Assembly: GCA_018713725.1 (NCBI GenBank)
Contig: DVOJ01000017.1
Location: forward strand, 1-39,161
Length of the DNA stretch: 39,161 bases
From: Candidatus Caccopulliclostridium gallistercoris
Lineage (GTDB): Bacteria; Bacillota; Clostridia; Christensenellales; UBA1242
Direction of reading: 5' to 3'
Shown here piece by piece: positions 7,361-16,207 of the stretch. Positions within the stretch are counted from its first letter, which is position 1. Every line of letters begins with the position of its first letter. The notes beneath the pieces were generated by a model. That model did no database searches. It saw nothing but the letters and a program-made list of their open reading frames with translations, and was not told the origin of the DNA. Both the position numbers and the translations under genes were made by a program.

Positions 7361-7411
7361 ATATAAAATAAAAATTTAAAATAATTTATTAAAAATCAAG
7401 GAGAATAAAAA

Positions 7412-8407
7412 ATGGAAATAGTAAAAGAAAAATATGTAAAATTAACAGTGTTAGAAAAGCAAAAATATATAAAATTAATTAAAGATAAATTTGAAAGAGA
7501 ACTAGCAAAGCGCCTTCACTTAACGCGTGTTTCTGCACCGCTATTTGTAACAAAAGAATCTGGGCTCCAAGACGACTTAAACGGCGTAGAGCGCAGAGTT
7601 GGTTTTGATATTTTAAAGGACGGAAAGGAGCTTGAAGTTGTGCAATCGCTAGCCAAGTGGAAAAGGTTTGCGCTTGCAAAGTATCACATTCCTATGCATA
7701 AGGGTATTTATACGGATATGACAGCCATAAGGCGTGACGATTTAATGGACGAACTGCACTCCATTTATGTGGACCAATGGGACTGGGAAAAGGTAATTTC
7801 AAAAGAAGATAGAACTATTAGCTACTTAAAGCAGACAGTTATAGATATAGTCAAGGCAATAGTTGCCACAAGCAAGTTTGTAAGCCGCAAGGGTTTTAAA
7901 GGGGTGAAGCTATCGGATAAAGTACACTTTATAACAAGCGAAGAGCTTTTAAAAATGTATCCAGATAAAACGCCAAAAGAGCGCGAGTATGAGATTGTAA
8001 AAAAATATAAAACCGTGTTTATAATAGGAATAGGCGGCGCTCTTTCCGACGGCAAACCGCACGACCTTCGCGCGCCTGACTATGACGATTGGACATTAAA
8101 CGGCGACCTTATTTTCTATCATGAAGTGCTAGACACGCCGTTAGAAGTATCCAGCATGGGCATACGTGTGGATAAAGAAAAGCTTTTAGAGCAAATAAAA
8201 ATCACAAAAAAGAAAGAGCGTCTTGAATACGATTTTCATAAAGGTATAATTTCTGAAACCTTACCGCTTTCAATTGGTGGTGGAATTGGCCAAAGTAGGC
8301 TATGTGAGCTTTTACTAGGCCGCGCTCACATAGGCGAAGTTCAAGCTTCCTACTGGGACGAGGAAACTTTAAAAGCTTGCAAAGAAAAGGGTATTGAATT
8401 ATTATAA
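7412..8407 (+). CDS. asnA: Aspartate-ammonia ligase (asparagine synthetase A)
   Basis: Makes asparagine from aspartate, ATP and ammonia; it is a class II aminoacyl-tRNA-synthetase-like enzyme acting in the cytosol. The 331 residues match the family (about 330). Family-typical segments are visible: RVSAPLFV (39-46), GLQDDLNGVERRV (51-63), VVQSLAKWKR, the GIYTDMTAIRRDD block, and the C-terminal GGGIGQSRL motif of the class II fold. The ATG at 7412 follows AAGGAG (7398-7403). Transcription is probably controlled by the Asn-codon leader and terminator immediately upstream. A terminator at 8437-8467 ends the unit, so asnA is monocistronic. Confidence 0.97.
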   Translation: MEIVKEKYVKLTVLEKQKYIKLIKDKFERELAKRLHLTRVSAPLFVTKESGLQDDLNGVERRVGFDILKDGKELEVVQSLAKWKRFALAKYHIPMHKGIYTDMTAIRRDDLMDELHSIYVDQWDWEKVISKEDRTISYLKQTVIDIVKAIVATSKFVSRKGFKGVKLSDKVHFITSEELLKMYPDKTPKEREYEIVKKYKTVFIIGIGGALSDGKPHDLRAPDYDDWTLNGDLIFYHEVLDTPLEVSSMGIRVDKEKLLEQIKITKKKERLEYDFHKGIISETLPLSIGGGIGQSRLCELLLGRAHIGEVQASYWDEETLKACKEKGIELL

Positions 8408-8436
8408 AAAATATAATTTAAAAATAAATTAAAAAA

Positions 8437-8467
8437 TGCGAAATAATAAAATATTTCGCATTTTTTT
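8437..8467 (+). terminator. Terminator of asnA
   Basis: TGCGAAAT (8437-8444) pairs with ATTTCGCA (8453-8460), followed by seven T. The A-rich left flank could let it work for the minus strand too. Confidence 0.85.
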
Positions 8468-8523
8468 AATAAAATAATAAAAAATTGGCTATTTTTTAAT
8501 AAATTTTATTAAAATTTAATAAA

Positions 8524-9432
8524 TTAATTCTTTTTTAAGCGTAAATCGCTGTTTTCTATTTTAAAAAGTTTGGATACGTTTTTGCTAACTAAGCGTGAAA
8601 ATATTCTTTCGCCGTAGCGGTCTTGAATTTCTGATAGCGTTAGGTTAGTGGAAATTATTACGGGTTTTTGTTCAAATAGGCGCTGGTTTAATATTAAGTA
8701 TAAGTACTCTTCGGAAACGTTTTTAAAAATTGGCTCAGAGCCTAAGTCGTCTATAATTAGCACGTCGCATTCTAGATACGGCGAAAGTATGCTTTCCTTA
8801 GACGTATCAAAGGTGGTGTGATATTTTAATAAGTTTTGCGACATTGTAAATGCCGTGGTGTAAAGCACATATTTTTTTTGCTTTATTAGCTCGGAGAGCA
8901 TACATTCAAGTAAAAAGCTCTTTCCAACGCCGCTAGCGCCGCTTATTATTATATTTTTTATTGTGGTTGGCGTTTGGCACCACGTTTTCATAACGTCGTA
9001 GAACTTTTGTAAAAGTTCGGGCTTATCGAACAAGCTAAAATTACTGTCTTCAAAGGTATGTGGCTTAAAACTGAGCCCGCTCTTTTTTAGGAGTTCGCTA
9101 GATTTTATTTCTTTTACGCAAGAACATTCTTTGCCTTCAAAAATTCCTGTATCTTCACATTTTTTACAGGTGTACTTTGGAGATATGTCGGAATATTTTA
9201 TTCCAAGTTCGTTTAAGCGTTTTTTTAATGATGCTAAGGCGTCGTTCAATTTTTTATCGTCAAAAGGCTTGTCATACACATCATTTTTTGCCTTTTCAAT
9301 CATTAGAGCTTTGTATTTAGAGTAGATAACCTTAAAAACATCGTCATTAAGCGCCTTGTTAAGCGTGTCCGATGCCTTTTTTTCCGCCTCTAATTTTCTT
9401 TGCTCTAAAATATCTTTAACAAATTTCTCCAT
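8524..9432 (-). CDS. dnaI: DnaI/DnaC-like helicase loader ATPase
   Basis: A 302-residue AAA+ ATPase that loads the replicative helicase at oriC or restarted forks. The N-terminal part carries a Cys cluster C89-C92-C103-C105 (CKKC...CSC), like the zinc-binding helicase-interaction region of DnaI-type loaders. The ATPase core has Walker A GASGVGKS (165-172) and Walker B DVLIIDD (223-229), then STNL sensor 1. Its ATG overlaps the stop of the upstream dnaB-like gene by one base (TAATG), indicating translational coupling. The same gene pairing (dnaB-dnaI) occurs in Bacillus, which supports chromosomal replication rather than a phage or IS21 IstB-type role. Confidence 0.9.
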   Translation of the reverse strand: MEKFVKDILEQRKLEAEKKASDTLNKALNDDVFKVIYSKYKALMIEKAKNDVYDKPFDDKKLNDALASLKKRLNELGIKYSDISPKYTCKKCEDTGIFEGKECSCVKEIKSSELLKKSGLSFKPHTFEDSNFSLFDKPELLQKFYDVMKTWCQTPTTIKNIIISGASGVGKSFLLECMLSELIKQKKYVLYTTAFTMSQNLLKYHTTFDTSKESILSPYLECDVLIIDDLGSEPIFKNVSEEYLYLILNQRLFEQKPVIISTNLTLSEIQDRYGERIFSRLVSKNVSKLFKIENSDLRLKKN

Positions 9433-10871
9433 TAAAGTTCTATCTCCTCTAAGCTATCAAAAAGTGCGTCTAGTTCTTCCTTTTTATAGCTTCTTCCTTT
9501 ATTTTTGCTTACTTTTTCCGGCGCTTTTTCTGGAATTATATAGTTTTTGGCTTCATCTAATGTTTTAACGCTATTTGTGTGCCAGTTGGAAAGCAGCTTG
9601 TTTAAATATTGCAAAGGTTGGAACTTGCCCGCGGACATCTCCACGCCAAGCGCTATAAGTTCAGAGCTTAAATTCCAATCCTGTTTCCAAGTTTTGTAGT
9701 AAGTTCTATCTTGGTTGGTTACCATTCTAGATATGCCTAGCTTTTCTAAAATCTCTTTAATTTCCTTGTCTAGCGAGATGAGCTCTTGCATATATTCTTC
9801 TATGGCTTCCATGCTCACTATTCCAAGCTTGTAGAGCTTTAAAACTGTGCTGTCTAGGCCTTCCAAAGTTCTTATAGAATTTTTAAAACAGTAGTCCGCT
9901 AGCGCGAGTAGTGAAGTGGAGTTGTGACCAAGGTTTAGCCATTTTGAAATGTAGTTTTCTACAACGGGCTCCAAATTTTCGTAGTAAAGCCCCATTTTTT
10001 TGTTGATTTCCCTAGCAAGAGTGTACATTTCAGACTTTTCTTTTTCGTAGTCCTCTATCTCTTTAATAGATAGCTTCTTCATTTCGTAATATTTAAGTAG
10101 CCTTGCGTCTAGCTTTTCAAAGTTAACCTTTGTTGGCTTTAAAAGTTTTGCCACGTATTCAATTGTGTTGTAGTTAAAGCCAAGCTCTTTTGTCCACTTT
10201 AAGAACATTTCACGCTCTTCTAGCGTGGCGTTACGCTTTGCACCGCAAATTTTAAGCAACTTTTCTAGGTCTGAGCCCGCCTGTTCGTAGGTGAAAAGCC
10301 TTTCTTCCACGCTTTTTGTGGTAGTTATGCCTTCGTTTGCCCAGTTTTTTGCAACTGTTACTATGTATTTATAGCCAACGTTCGCGCCTTTAATCTGCGT
10401 GCAGAATTTTATAATCATAAGTAAAGCTTCTGGTTGAAAGTGCATAGTTTTTAGCAAATAGTAATATTCGTCGTACTCCGTTGGCGTTATTTGCCTACCT
10501 TCTAAAATTTCTTGCACTTGGCGGTTAAAGGTGGAAAACTCTTCTGGCTTATATTTTTTAGTGTTATTTATAACGTTTTTAAGCGGCATGAACCTTATTT
10601 CTATGGGGCAGGTGTTTAAAACTTGCACTAAGCCTTCGTCTTGCCAATATAAAAAGGCGTCTTCAACTTCTTCTTCTGTTAGGTTTAACACTTTTGCAAA
10701 ATTTTCTATGGTGTTATCGTAGGAACTTGAATTTGTGCACTTATATAGCCCATACAAATAAACCTTAACGCACTCTGCCGGCGCGTAAGGCAAAAACTCG
10801 TTTATAAAAAGGTTGTCCACAGGGGTTTCCTTGCTGATAACGTATTCTGATGAAAATTTACAAAAAGCCAT
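9432..10871 (-). CDS. dnaB: Replication initiation protein with DnaD-like domains (DnaB of Firmicutes type)
   Basis: A 479-residue protein with winged-helix-like N-terminal residues (FCKFSSEYVISKETPVDNLFINEFLPYA broken into helices, then a TEEEVEDAFLYWQDEGLVQV wing) and DnaD-type helical domains. Repeated W(T/K)KELGF...I.YVA-style helices appear near 235-255 and again around WKQDWNLSSELIALGVEM near the C-terminus. In Firmicutes this protein works with DnaD and DnaI to remodel origin DNA and load helicase. Promoter: TTGACA-16-TAAAAT with an extended TG at 10918-10891, and a GAGG ribosome binding site. It is first in a two-gene operon with the dnaI-like gene. Confidence 0.85.
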   Translation of the reverse strand: MAFCKFSSEYVISKETPVDNLFINEFLPYAPAECVKVYLYGLYKCTNSSSYDNTIENFAKVLNLTEEEVEDAFLYWQDEGLVQVLNTCPIEIRFMPLKNVINNTKKYKPEEFSTFNRQVQEILEGRQITPTEYDEYYYLLKTMHFQPEALLMIIKFCTQIKGANVGYKYIVTVAKNWANEGITTTKSVEERLFTYEQAGSDLEKLLKICGAKRNATLEEREMFLKWTKELGFNYNTIEYVAKLLKPTKVNFEKLDARLLKYYEMKKLSIKEIEDYEKEKSEMYTLAREINKKMGLYYENLEPVVENYISKWLNLGHNSTSLLALADYCFKNSIRTLEGLDSTVLKLYKLGIVSMEAIEEYMQELISLDKEIKEILEKLGISRMVTNQDRTYYKTWKQDWNLSSELIALGVEMSAGKFQPLQYLNKLLSNWHTNSVKTLDEAKNYIIPEKAPEKVSKNKGRSYKKEELDALFDSLEEIEL

Positions 10872-10890
10872 AATATAACCTCGTGGAAGT

Positions 10891-10918
10891 ATTTTAGCAT
10901 AAAAGTAGAAAATGTCAA
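10891..10918 (-). promoter_or_regulatory. Promoter of the dnaB-dnaI operon
   Basis: Minus strand: TTGACA (10918-10913), 16-bp spacer, TGC-extended TAAAAT (10896-10891), 20 nt before the dnaB ATG. Confidence 0.75.
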
Positions 10919-10925
10919 AGCTAAT

Positions 10926-10955
10926 TTGTCATTTTGCTGGACAAGTCTTCATAAC
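10926..10955 (+). promoter_or_regulatory. Candidate promoter of the M1 peptidase gene
   Basis: TTGTCA (10926-10931), 18-bp spacer, CATAAC (10950-10955), 7 bp before the ATG at 10963. There is no Shine-Dalgarno sequence, so this would be another leaderless message. The -10 match is only moderate. Confidence 0.4.
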
Positions 10956-10962
10956 ATACACT

Positions 10963-12411
10963 ATGAAAAAGTTTTTATTGTTTTTAATTCCTTTTACACT
11001 TGGTTTTTGCTTGTTTGGCTGCGCAAGAAACATCGAAGACGTTAAAACGCTATATGAAATAAAGCTTGCCTACATGGAAGAAGAGCATAAGCTTCTTGGC
11101 GAAATGAGCGTAAACTATACAAACACCACGGGCGAAACGCTAAATTATGTATGCTTTCACTTGTACCCAAACGCTTTTCGCGAAGGGTCTAGTCAAAGCG
11201 TTGTAAGCCTTGCGAACTATAATAGAGCGTACTATAACGGCAAAAGTTACGGAGATATAGAGATAATTAGCTCTAACAAAAATTTTAGTTTAACGGGTGA
11301 AGACGAAAACATTTTAAAACTAGAACTAGAAAATCCGCTTGCGCCCAACGATTTTGTTATTTTAAACGTGGAGTTTGAAACGCTGCTTCCGGAAATCAAC
11401 CATAGAATTGGCGTGGGGGAGAACACTATAAACTTTGGCAATGCCTTTCCAATTCTTTGCGTGTACGAGCATGGCGATTTTGATATGAACGGCTATCACT
11501 CTAACGGCGACCCTTTTTACAGCGAAATTTCAGATTATAGCGTAGAGATTGCTTATCCGGAAAAATACACGCTTGCCTCAAGCGGAGAAGTGGTGAATGA
11601 ATATAAAGAAGAAGAGTTAATTCGCGCCGTGATAAAAGCAGAAAACGTAAGAGATTTTATGTTTGTGCTTTCAGATAAGTTTGAAGTTTTAACGGAAAGC
11701 GTTGGAAACACGCAGGTCTCCTACTACTATTACGACGACGAGCAGCCAGAAAAGAGCTTAGAAACAAGCGTGCTTGCGCTTCAAACTTTTAATAGTTTGT
11801 TTGGAGAATATCCATACAAAAGATTGAGCGTAGTGGAAGCTAGCTTTGTTCATGGCGGAATGGAATTTCCAAACCTTGTGCTCATTTCAGACTCCCTTGG
11901 CTCATACGAAACTTATACCACGGTAATAATTCACGAAATTGCGCATCAGTGGTGGTACGGGATAGTTGGAAATGACCAGTATAACTATGGTTGGCTAGAC
12001 GAAGGTTTGGCGGAATTTAGCACGGCGCTGTTTTATGATAAAAACCCTAGTTACAATGTAACAAGAGAGCAGATTACGTTTAGAAATCAAAGCAACTTTA
12101 AAGTGTTTGAAAAAATTTACACGAACGTGCTAGGCGAAATAGATACTTCTTTCAATAGAGCACTTAATGAATTTGATAACGAACAGGAATATGTTTACAC
12201 CGCCTATGTTAAAGCGTATTTAATGCACGACACACTCTATGAGTTACTTGGCGCAAAAAAATATGAAAAATGCTTAAAAGATTATTTTAATGAAAATAAA
12301 TATAAAATAGCCACTCCGGAAAGTTTGGTAAGTGCTTTTGAAAAGGCGTCGGGCAAAAATTTAGAGAGCTTTTTTTACTCTTGGTTTGAAGATAATGTAA
12401 TAATTGGATAA
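10963..12411 (+). CDS. M1-family (gluzincin) metallopeptidase lipoprotein
   Basis: A zinc aminopeptidase-like enzyme on the outer face of the membrane. I place the start at ATG 10963 rather than 10912. From there the protein begins MKKFLLFLIPFTLGFCLFGC, a lipoprotein signal with lipobox L17-F18-G19-C20. The longer start would put 17 odd residues before it and would overlap the dnaB promoter. The substrate-binding HGGMEF (297-302, in place of GxMEN) and zinc motif HEIAH (324-328) with distal E347 (HExxH-18-E) are intact. The 482 residues cover the N-terminal beta domain and catalytic domain; the long C-terminal helical domain of PepN is absent. Many Firmicutes have such short M1 proteins. A bidirectional terminator follows. 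Confidence 0.9.
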   Translation: MKKFLLFLIPFTLGFCLFGCARNIEDVKTLYEIKLAYMEEEHKLLGEMSVNYTNTTGETLNYVCFHLYPNAFREGSSQSVVSLANYNRAYYNGKSYGDIEIISSNKNFSLTGEDENILKLELENPLAPNDFVILNVEFETLLPEINHRIGVGENTINFGNAFPILCVYEHGDFDMNGYHSNGDPFYSEISDYSVEIAYPEKYTLASSGEVVNEYKEEELIRAVIKAENVRDFMFVLSDKFEVLTESVGNTQVSYYYYDDEQPEKSLETSVLALQTFNSLFGEYPYKRLSVVEASFVHGGMEFPNLVLISDSLGSYETYTTVIIHEIAHQWWYGIVGNDQYNYGWLDEGLAEFSTALFYDKNPSYNVTREQITFRNQSNFKVFEKIYTNVLGEIDTSFNRALNEFDNEQEYVYTAYVKAYLMHDTLYELLGAKKYEKCLKDYFNENKYKIATPESLVSAFEKASGKNLESFFYSWFEDNVIIG

Positions 12412-12439
12412 AAATACATAAAATTCACAAAAAAATAAT

Positions 12440-12511
12440 AAAAAATTCGCTAATTTTTATGATTTTTTCTAATTTTTTAGAATTTTCATAAGAATTTAGC
12501 GAATTTTTTAA
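12440..12511. terminator. Bidirectional terminator
   Basis: AAAAAATTCGCTAA (from about 12440) pairs with TTAGCGAATTTTTT (12497-12510) as the outer part of a long A+T-rich inverted repeat, with further pairing inside (TTATGA-TTTTCTA against TAGAATTTTCATAA). It ends the peptidase gene on one side and the 12521-13066 gene on the other. Confidence 0.7.
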
Positions 12512-12520
12512 AAGGTAAAT

Positions 12521-13066
12521 TTATGCTGCTTGTGTAATTGTGAAAACTGGGTTCACTTGAATGTTAACAGAGCCAGAAACGTCGGTAAGCTCTAAGGTCA
12601 ACGTCCATGTGGCAGTTGCATCTGGGGCTATGGAAGCAAGAGCTTTGTTGTTTTCTGTAATTGTAACTCCGCTCTGTGTAGTTGGAACGCTTGATGGTGT
12701 TACCTTAATGTTGAAGCCAGAGTTGTTTTGGAAGGTTATTGTGTATCTAATGAACTGTTTTCCTTCTTCAAAACTAACTTCTGATGGTGTCCAAGCTGTA
12801 AGTGTTCCGCTAGAAGTGCTTGTTGTAGAGCCGTTTGTAACCCAATCTTCGTGTTCCTCTACTAATGTTTCAGGCGATGAAAATTCTGCGCTTGTAGCAC
12901 GCTCGATTTTACCCTTATAACCTACGAATACAGATTGTGCATTGAAGGTTACGGTAGAGGTTACGTTTAAGCTTACAGATGCGGCTGCGTACACGCCTAC
13001 TGCCATAATGCAAACGGCAAGCGCAAGGGAAGCAATAGTAGCCCAAAGTTTAAACTTTTTCTTCAT
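12521..13066 (-). CDS. Small exported beta-strand protein, camelysin/TasA-like in layout
   Basis: A 181-residue secreted or surface protein. Residues 1-28 are a signal peptide (KKKFKLW then ASLALAVCIMAVGVYAAA), with probable cleavage after VYA or AA. The mature protein is Ser/Thr/Val-rich with alternating strand patterns (SVSLNVTSTVTFNAQSVF; ATWTLTLELTDVSG; VNPVFTI), no Cys and no catalytic motif. Signal and composition resemble TasA/camelysin-type exported proteins of Firmicutes, but no SipW-like signal peptidase is nearby, so the assignment is loose. A good AAAAGGAG ribosome binding site precedes the ATG. It lies downstream of, and in the same orientation as, the 957-residue gene, separated from it by a terminator. 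Confidence 0.7.
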   Translation of the reverse strand: MKKKFKLWATIASLALAVCIMAVGVYAAASVSLNVTSTVTFNAQSVFVGYKGKIERATSAEFSSPETLVEEHEDWVTNGSTTSTSSGTLTAWTPSEVSFEEGKQFIRYTITFQNNSGFNIKVTPSSVPTTQSGVTITENNKALASIAPDATATWTLTLELTDVSGSVNIQVNPVFTITQAA

Positions 13067-13277
13067 AGTAATCTCCTTTTAAAAATTTTAAGCTTTTTTG
13101 CTTACACTTATCTTGTTCAGAGATTGTTTTTTTATTCGCCAAAATAAAAAAATGAAGAAAAAATTTGAAAAATATCAATTTTTTTAGTTTTTTTATTAAA
13201 AAATGGCGATTTTTGTATTAATTTTTAAAAGCTTTAATATTTTTTAAATAATTTATTTATAAATATAGCATAAAAAT

Positions 13278-13300
13278 AAGTGCACCCAAAAGGTGCACTT
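13278..13300 (-). terminator. Terminator of the 957-residue protein gene
   Basis: AAGTGCACC (13278-13286) and GGTGCACTT (13292-13300) form a perfect 9-bp stem with a 5-nt loop, followed on the minus strand by A/T-rich ATTTTTA. 13067-13277 is A+T-rich and shows nothing else I can name. Confidence 0.75.
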
Positions 13301-13311
13301 AAAATTTATTT

Positions 13312-16185
13312 TTAATTTTGTTGCATGTCTACATTTTGAACAGCAATCTGAGTTTTATTTTTTCCAAATAACTGGGATATTTTATTAAGTACAGATTTAA
13401 CTTTTGCATAAGGGCCAGAATCCTGTTGCACAGCTTGCTCTTGACTTTCGTTAACCTTTTTCATTTTTTCAACTAAGGTTTTCTTTTCTTCTTCTATATG
13501 TCTAGCTTGTGCCATTTGGTCTTCTCTTACCACTTCTTCCTGTGCAACTTGTGCTTTTCTTTCTTCTTCGCTAAGCTCCGTTCTTAAAATGTCTTGTGAA
13601 GCTGTTGCAGCTTGTTCGGCTGCTCTTTTCTTCTTTCTATCCGATGCGGCTTCGTAGTAAAACGTTCCGTCGTCTAGCCTTACAGCGCCCTCGTTTTCTT
13701 GTGCAAGAATTTCTTCGCGCAAGGTTTCAACTTCTTTTCTATCTGCGGCAATACCTTTAACGGTTGGTGCCATATCTGTTTCTACAATAGCAGCAATTTC
13801 TTCCTTGTATTTATTAAATTCCGCTTCTTTTATTGTTAGGGCAGCTTGCCTTGAAGATGCTTCCATAGCTAGCTTTTCAGCTTTGGATTTTTGTTCTGGT
13901 GTGGTTGCGGCTACTCTTAAAGCTTCCGCTCTAGATTGAAGCCTTTGAACTTCTGCTCTTTCTTCGCTTATAGCCTGCTCTGCTGCGGCAAATAATTCGT
14001 TCTTTTCTTGTACGTATTTATCGTGAGTTTGGTGTACAATGTCCCAGCCAGCCTCGTATTCATCTTGAACTCTTAAGCCTTCTTCGTCTAAGCCAAGTTC
14101 GTTTGCCTCGCCGCCAAGAAGTGGTGGAGTGCCGCCTGGAAGTTCTGGGTTAGAATCCTGAGATTTTTCCTTGCCGTCTGTTAAAAGAAGTTTATCTTCT
14201 CCGGTAAGTGCAAGCTGTTCGTCTTGCGTCTGTTCTTGTGCTTGGCTTAATTCTGGTGCTTGTTCTTGTTGTCGGTCTTGCGTGCGTTCAGCCTGTCTTG
14301 CGTTCTGATTTCGTCTGCGTTCTTTTTTATCGTATCTATATTTTAAAATCGTTTCAACAAGGTCTACAACGTCGTCTGAAATATATCCGCCTAAAAAGAG
14401 CAATGCGCCTAAAAATACTAGCCCTGGCACTGCAATAGATGCCATAATTAAGCCGAAGCCTAATAGCTTTGTTAGCGCGCCCGTTATTTTTAGCGCGTCC
14501 TTTTTAAAGTCTGGTTTTTTAGATTTTGCAGGTGCTGGAGCTGGTTGCGCTGGCGCAGCGGGTTGTTGTCCGTTTCCGCCTTCTTGTTCTGGTTCTCCTT
14601 CTGGGTTAGTGGATCCGCCATTGTCTCCGCTATCTCCGCCGTTGCCACCGCCATTTCCGCCATTTCCGCCGTCTCCGCCTGGATTAAGTGGTGTTGGGTC
14701 GCCGGATTCTTCGGGTTCTTGTTCTGGCGATTGTTGTGGAAGGTTAGGGGTGAATGGCACAATTCCGTGCTCTCCGCCATCTCCGCCATCTCCGCCGTTA
14801 CCACCGTCGTTTCCGCCGTCTCCGCCGTTACCGCCGTCGTTTCCACCATTTCCGCCGCCCGTTCCGCCGTCGCCTTTATTTCTGCCTTCGCCATCATCTT
14901 GCTTCTCGCTAGGTGGTGGGTCTACGGTGTCATCATGTTGGTTATCTTTTGGTGGCTCGGGTTCTATCGTGTCGCCCTTTTTGTCACCATCTTTTGGTGG
15001 TTCTGGCTCTACTGTATCGTCGCCTTTATCTTGCCCGTCGGTTTTGTCTTCTGGTGGTTCTGGTTCAACGTGGTCGTCAGTTTTACCGCCGTCTTCTTGT
15101 TCTGGGCTCTTCTTTTTCTTGTCCTTATCTTCTGGTGGTGGTTCTACTGTATCGTCAGTGCTTCCGCCGTCTTCTGGTGGAGGCTCAACTGTATCATCTG
15201 GTGGTGGCGGGTCTACTATGATATCTTCTGGAATTACTCCCGTTCTATCTCTAGGTGGCCTTGGTGGCAATGGGCTTGCATTGTCTGCACGCTTTGTAGT
15301 TTCCTTGTAACTAACTAAGTTTTTGGGGTAAATTTTTAGTGCGTCATATTCTGCTTGTGTTAAAACTTTATCGGAGTGGCCAAGGAAAGTTTGAAGCGCT
15401 TCTAGTTCCTTTCTACTTAAACTTGCCATGCCTACGGCTTCCGTAATCTGACCGTTTCTGTTCATTTGCATACCAAATGCCACACGGAAGGAACTTCCGT
15501 TTTCTGCAAAGAAAATTGCTCTGTCTACGTCTTTATCTGCAATAGGCGTTATGGTGTTGCCCCTAGCAATTAAAATTTGCCCGTCTACTTTTAAAAGGTG
15601 AAGATTTCTTAAATGAAAGCTTTCTAAGCCATATTTTTTTGCAACTTCTGGGTTAGTATTTAAATAGTCAAAGGTTTGAATTGGAAGGCTTGTAACGTTA
15701 ATTTTTGGAGCGGGAGCTTTCGCGCCAAGGTTAAGGTTTGCAAAAAAGTCTTCGCTTAAACTTGCGTTAAAAACGTTATCCGGCGTGGCGGATATTTGCG
15801 TTTTAACCTTGTTTTCGTCTTGAACTACAAAGTTGTCTGCGGTTACATTAAAGGTGTATTTAATGCTTTCAATTTCAAAAGAAAAGTTTTCCTTTCCGTC
15901 TACGGTAACGCTTTTAATAGGGAACTCGAAAGTGCCGTCTGCTTTCAAAAATTTTAACGCGCCTTCCACTTTAAGCATTCTTTCAAGTGCAGGCGAACCC
16001 GGTTCAAATTTAATTGTTAAAATATTTTTATTTAAATCTGCATTAATTGTAGGCTCATTTTTATTATTTGATGAAATAAAAATATTATTTTTTCTTTTTT
16101 CGTCAAAAGTAATTTGTTGATTTCCAATTATTTTGGTTGAATTTTTTTCTGCGCTTTTAACTGGAACATAAAAACTTTTTGCCAT
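13312..16185 (-). CDS. Large modular membrane protein with Pro/acid-rich and Gly-rich low-complexity linker
   Basis: 957 residues, function unknown. Visible parts: (1) a globular region, about 1-310, with no signal peptide; (2) about 318-435, six or so imperfect copies of a (D/G)DT(V/I)EPxPP(K/E)D unit, highly charged; (3) about 435-528, Gly/Asn/Asp-rich (NGGNDGGNGGDGG pattern) with Pro-rich ends; (4) about 567-602, a long hydrophobic stretch (LLGFGLIMASIAVPGLVFLG and following) that can form a membrane hairpin; (5) about 603-957, Glu/Gln/Lys/Ala-rich, strongly predicted helical or coiled coil. With no N-terminal signal, both ends may stay cytoplasmic. Ribosome binding site AAAGGGGA; promoter TTGACA-17-TATACT. 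It is divergent from the 4618-residue gene. The linker DNA is repetitive and may vary in length between strains. Confidence 0.8.
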   Translation of the reverse strand: MAKSFYVPVKSAEKNSTKIIGNQQITFDEKRKNNIFISSNNKNEPTINADLNKNILTIKFEPGSPALERMLKVEGALKFLKADGTFEFPIKSVTVDGKENFSFEIESIKYTFNVTADNFVVQDENKVKTQISATPDNVFNASLSEDFFANLNLGAKAPAPKINVTSLPIQTFDYLNTNPEVAKKYGLESFHLRNLHLLKVDGQILIARGNTITPIADKDVDRAIFFAENGSSFRVAFGMQMNRNGQITEAVGMASLSRKELEALQTFLGHSDKVLTQAEYDALKIYPKNLVSYKETTKRADNASPLPPRPPRDRTGVIPEDIIVDPPPPDDTVEPPPEDGGSTDDTVEPPPEDKDKKKKSPEQEDGGKTDDHVEPEPPEDKTDGQDKGDDTVEPEPPKDGDKKGDTIEPEPPKDNQHDDTVDPPPSEKQDDGEGRNKGDGGTGGGNGGNDGGNGGDGGNDGGNGGDGGDGGEHGIVPFTPNLPQQSPEQEPEESGDPTPLNPGGDGGNGGNGGGNGGDSGDNGGSTNPEGEPEQEGGNGQQPAAPAQPAPAPAKSKKPDFKKDALKITGALTKLLGFGLIMASIAVPGLVFLGALLFLGGYISDDVVDLVETILKYRYDKKERRRNQNARQAERTQDRQQEQAPELSQAQEQTQDEQLALTGEDKLLLTDGKEKSQDSNPELPGGTPPLLGGEANELGLDEEGLRVQDEYEAGWDIVHQTHDKYVQEKNELFAAAEQAISEERAEVQRLQSRAEALRVAATTPEQKSKAEKLAMEASSRQAALTIKEAEFNKYKEEIAAIVETDMAPTVKGIAADRKEVETLREEILAQENEGAVRLDDGTFYYEAASDRKKKRAAEQAATASQDILRTELSEEERKAQVAQEEVVREDQMAQARHIEEEKKTLVEKMKKVNESQEQAVQQDSGPYAKVKSVLNKISQLFGKNKTQIAVQNVDMQQN

Positions 16186-16207
16186 ACTTTTCCCCTTTGT
16201 TTTTCTT

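Noticed and set aside
7140..7411. T-box riboswitch upstream of asnA
   Set aside because: I looked for the AGGGTGGxACCGCG antiterminator core and a specifier stem and saw neither; the leader ORF with the Asn run explains the terminator better.
10912..10962. Upstream ATG as start of the M1 peptidase
   Set aside because: It would put 17 residues before a complete lipoprotein signal and overlaps the dnaB promoter.
14490..15318. Long open frames opposite and beside the 957-residue gene (Pro/Ser-rich, Trp/Val-rich or Thr/Ala-rich)
   Set aside because: They arise from the repetitive Pro/Gly/acid-coding DNA read in other frames; no ribosome binding sites, and composition mirrors the real gene.
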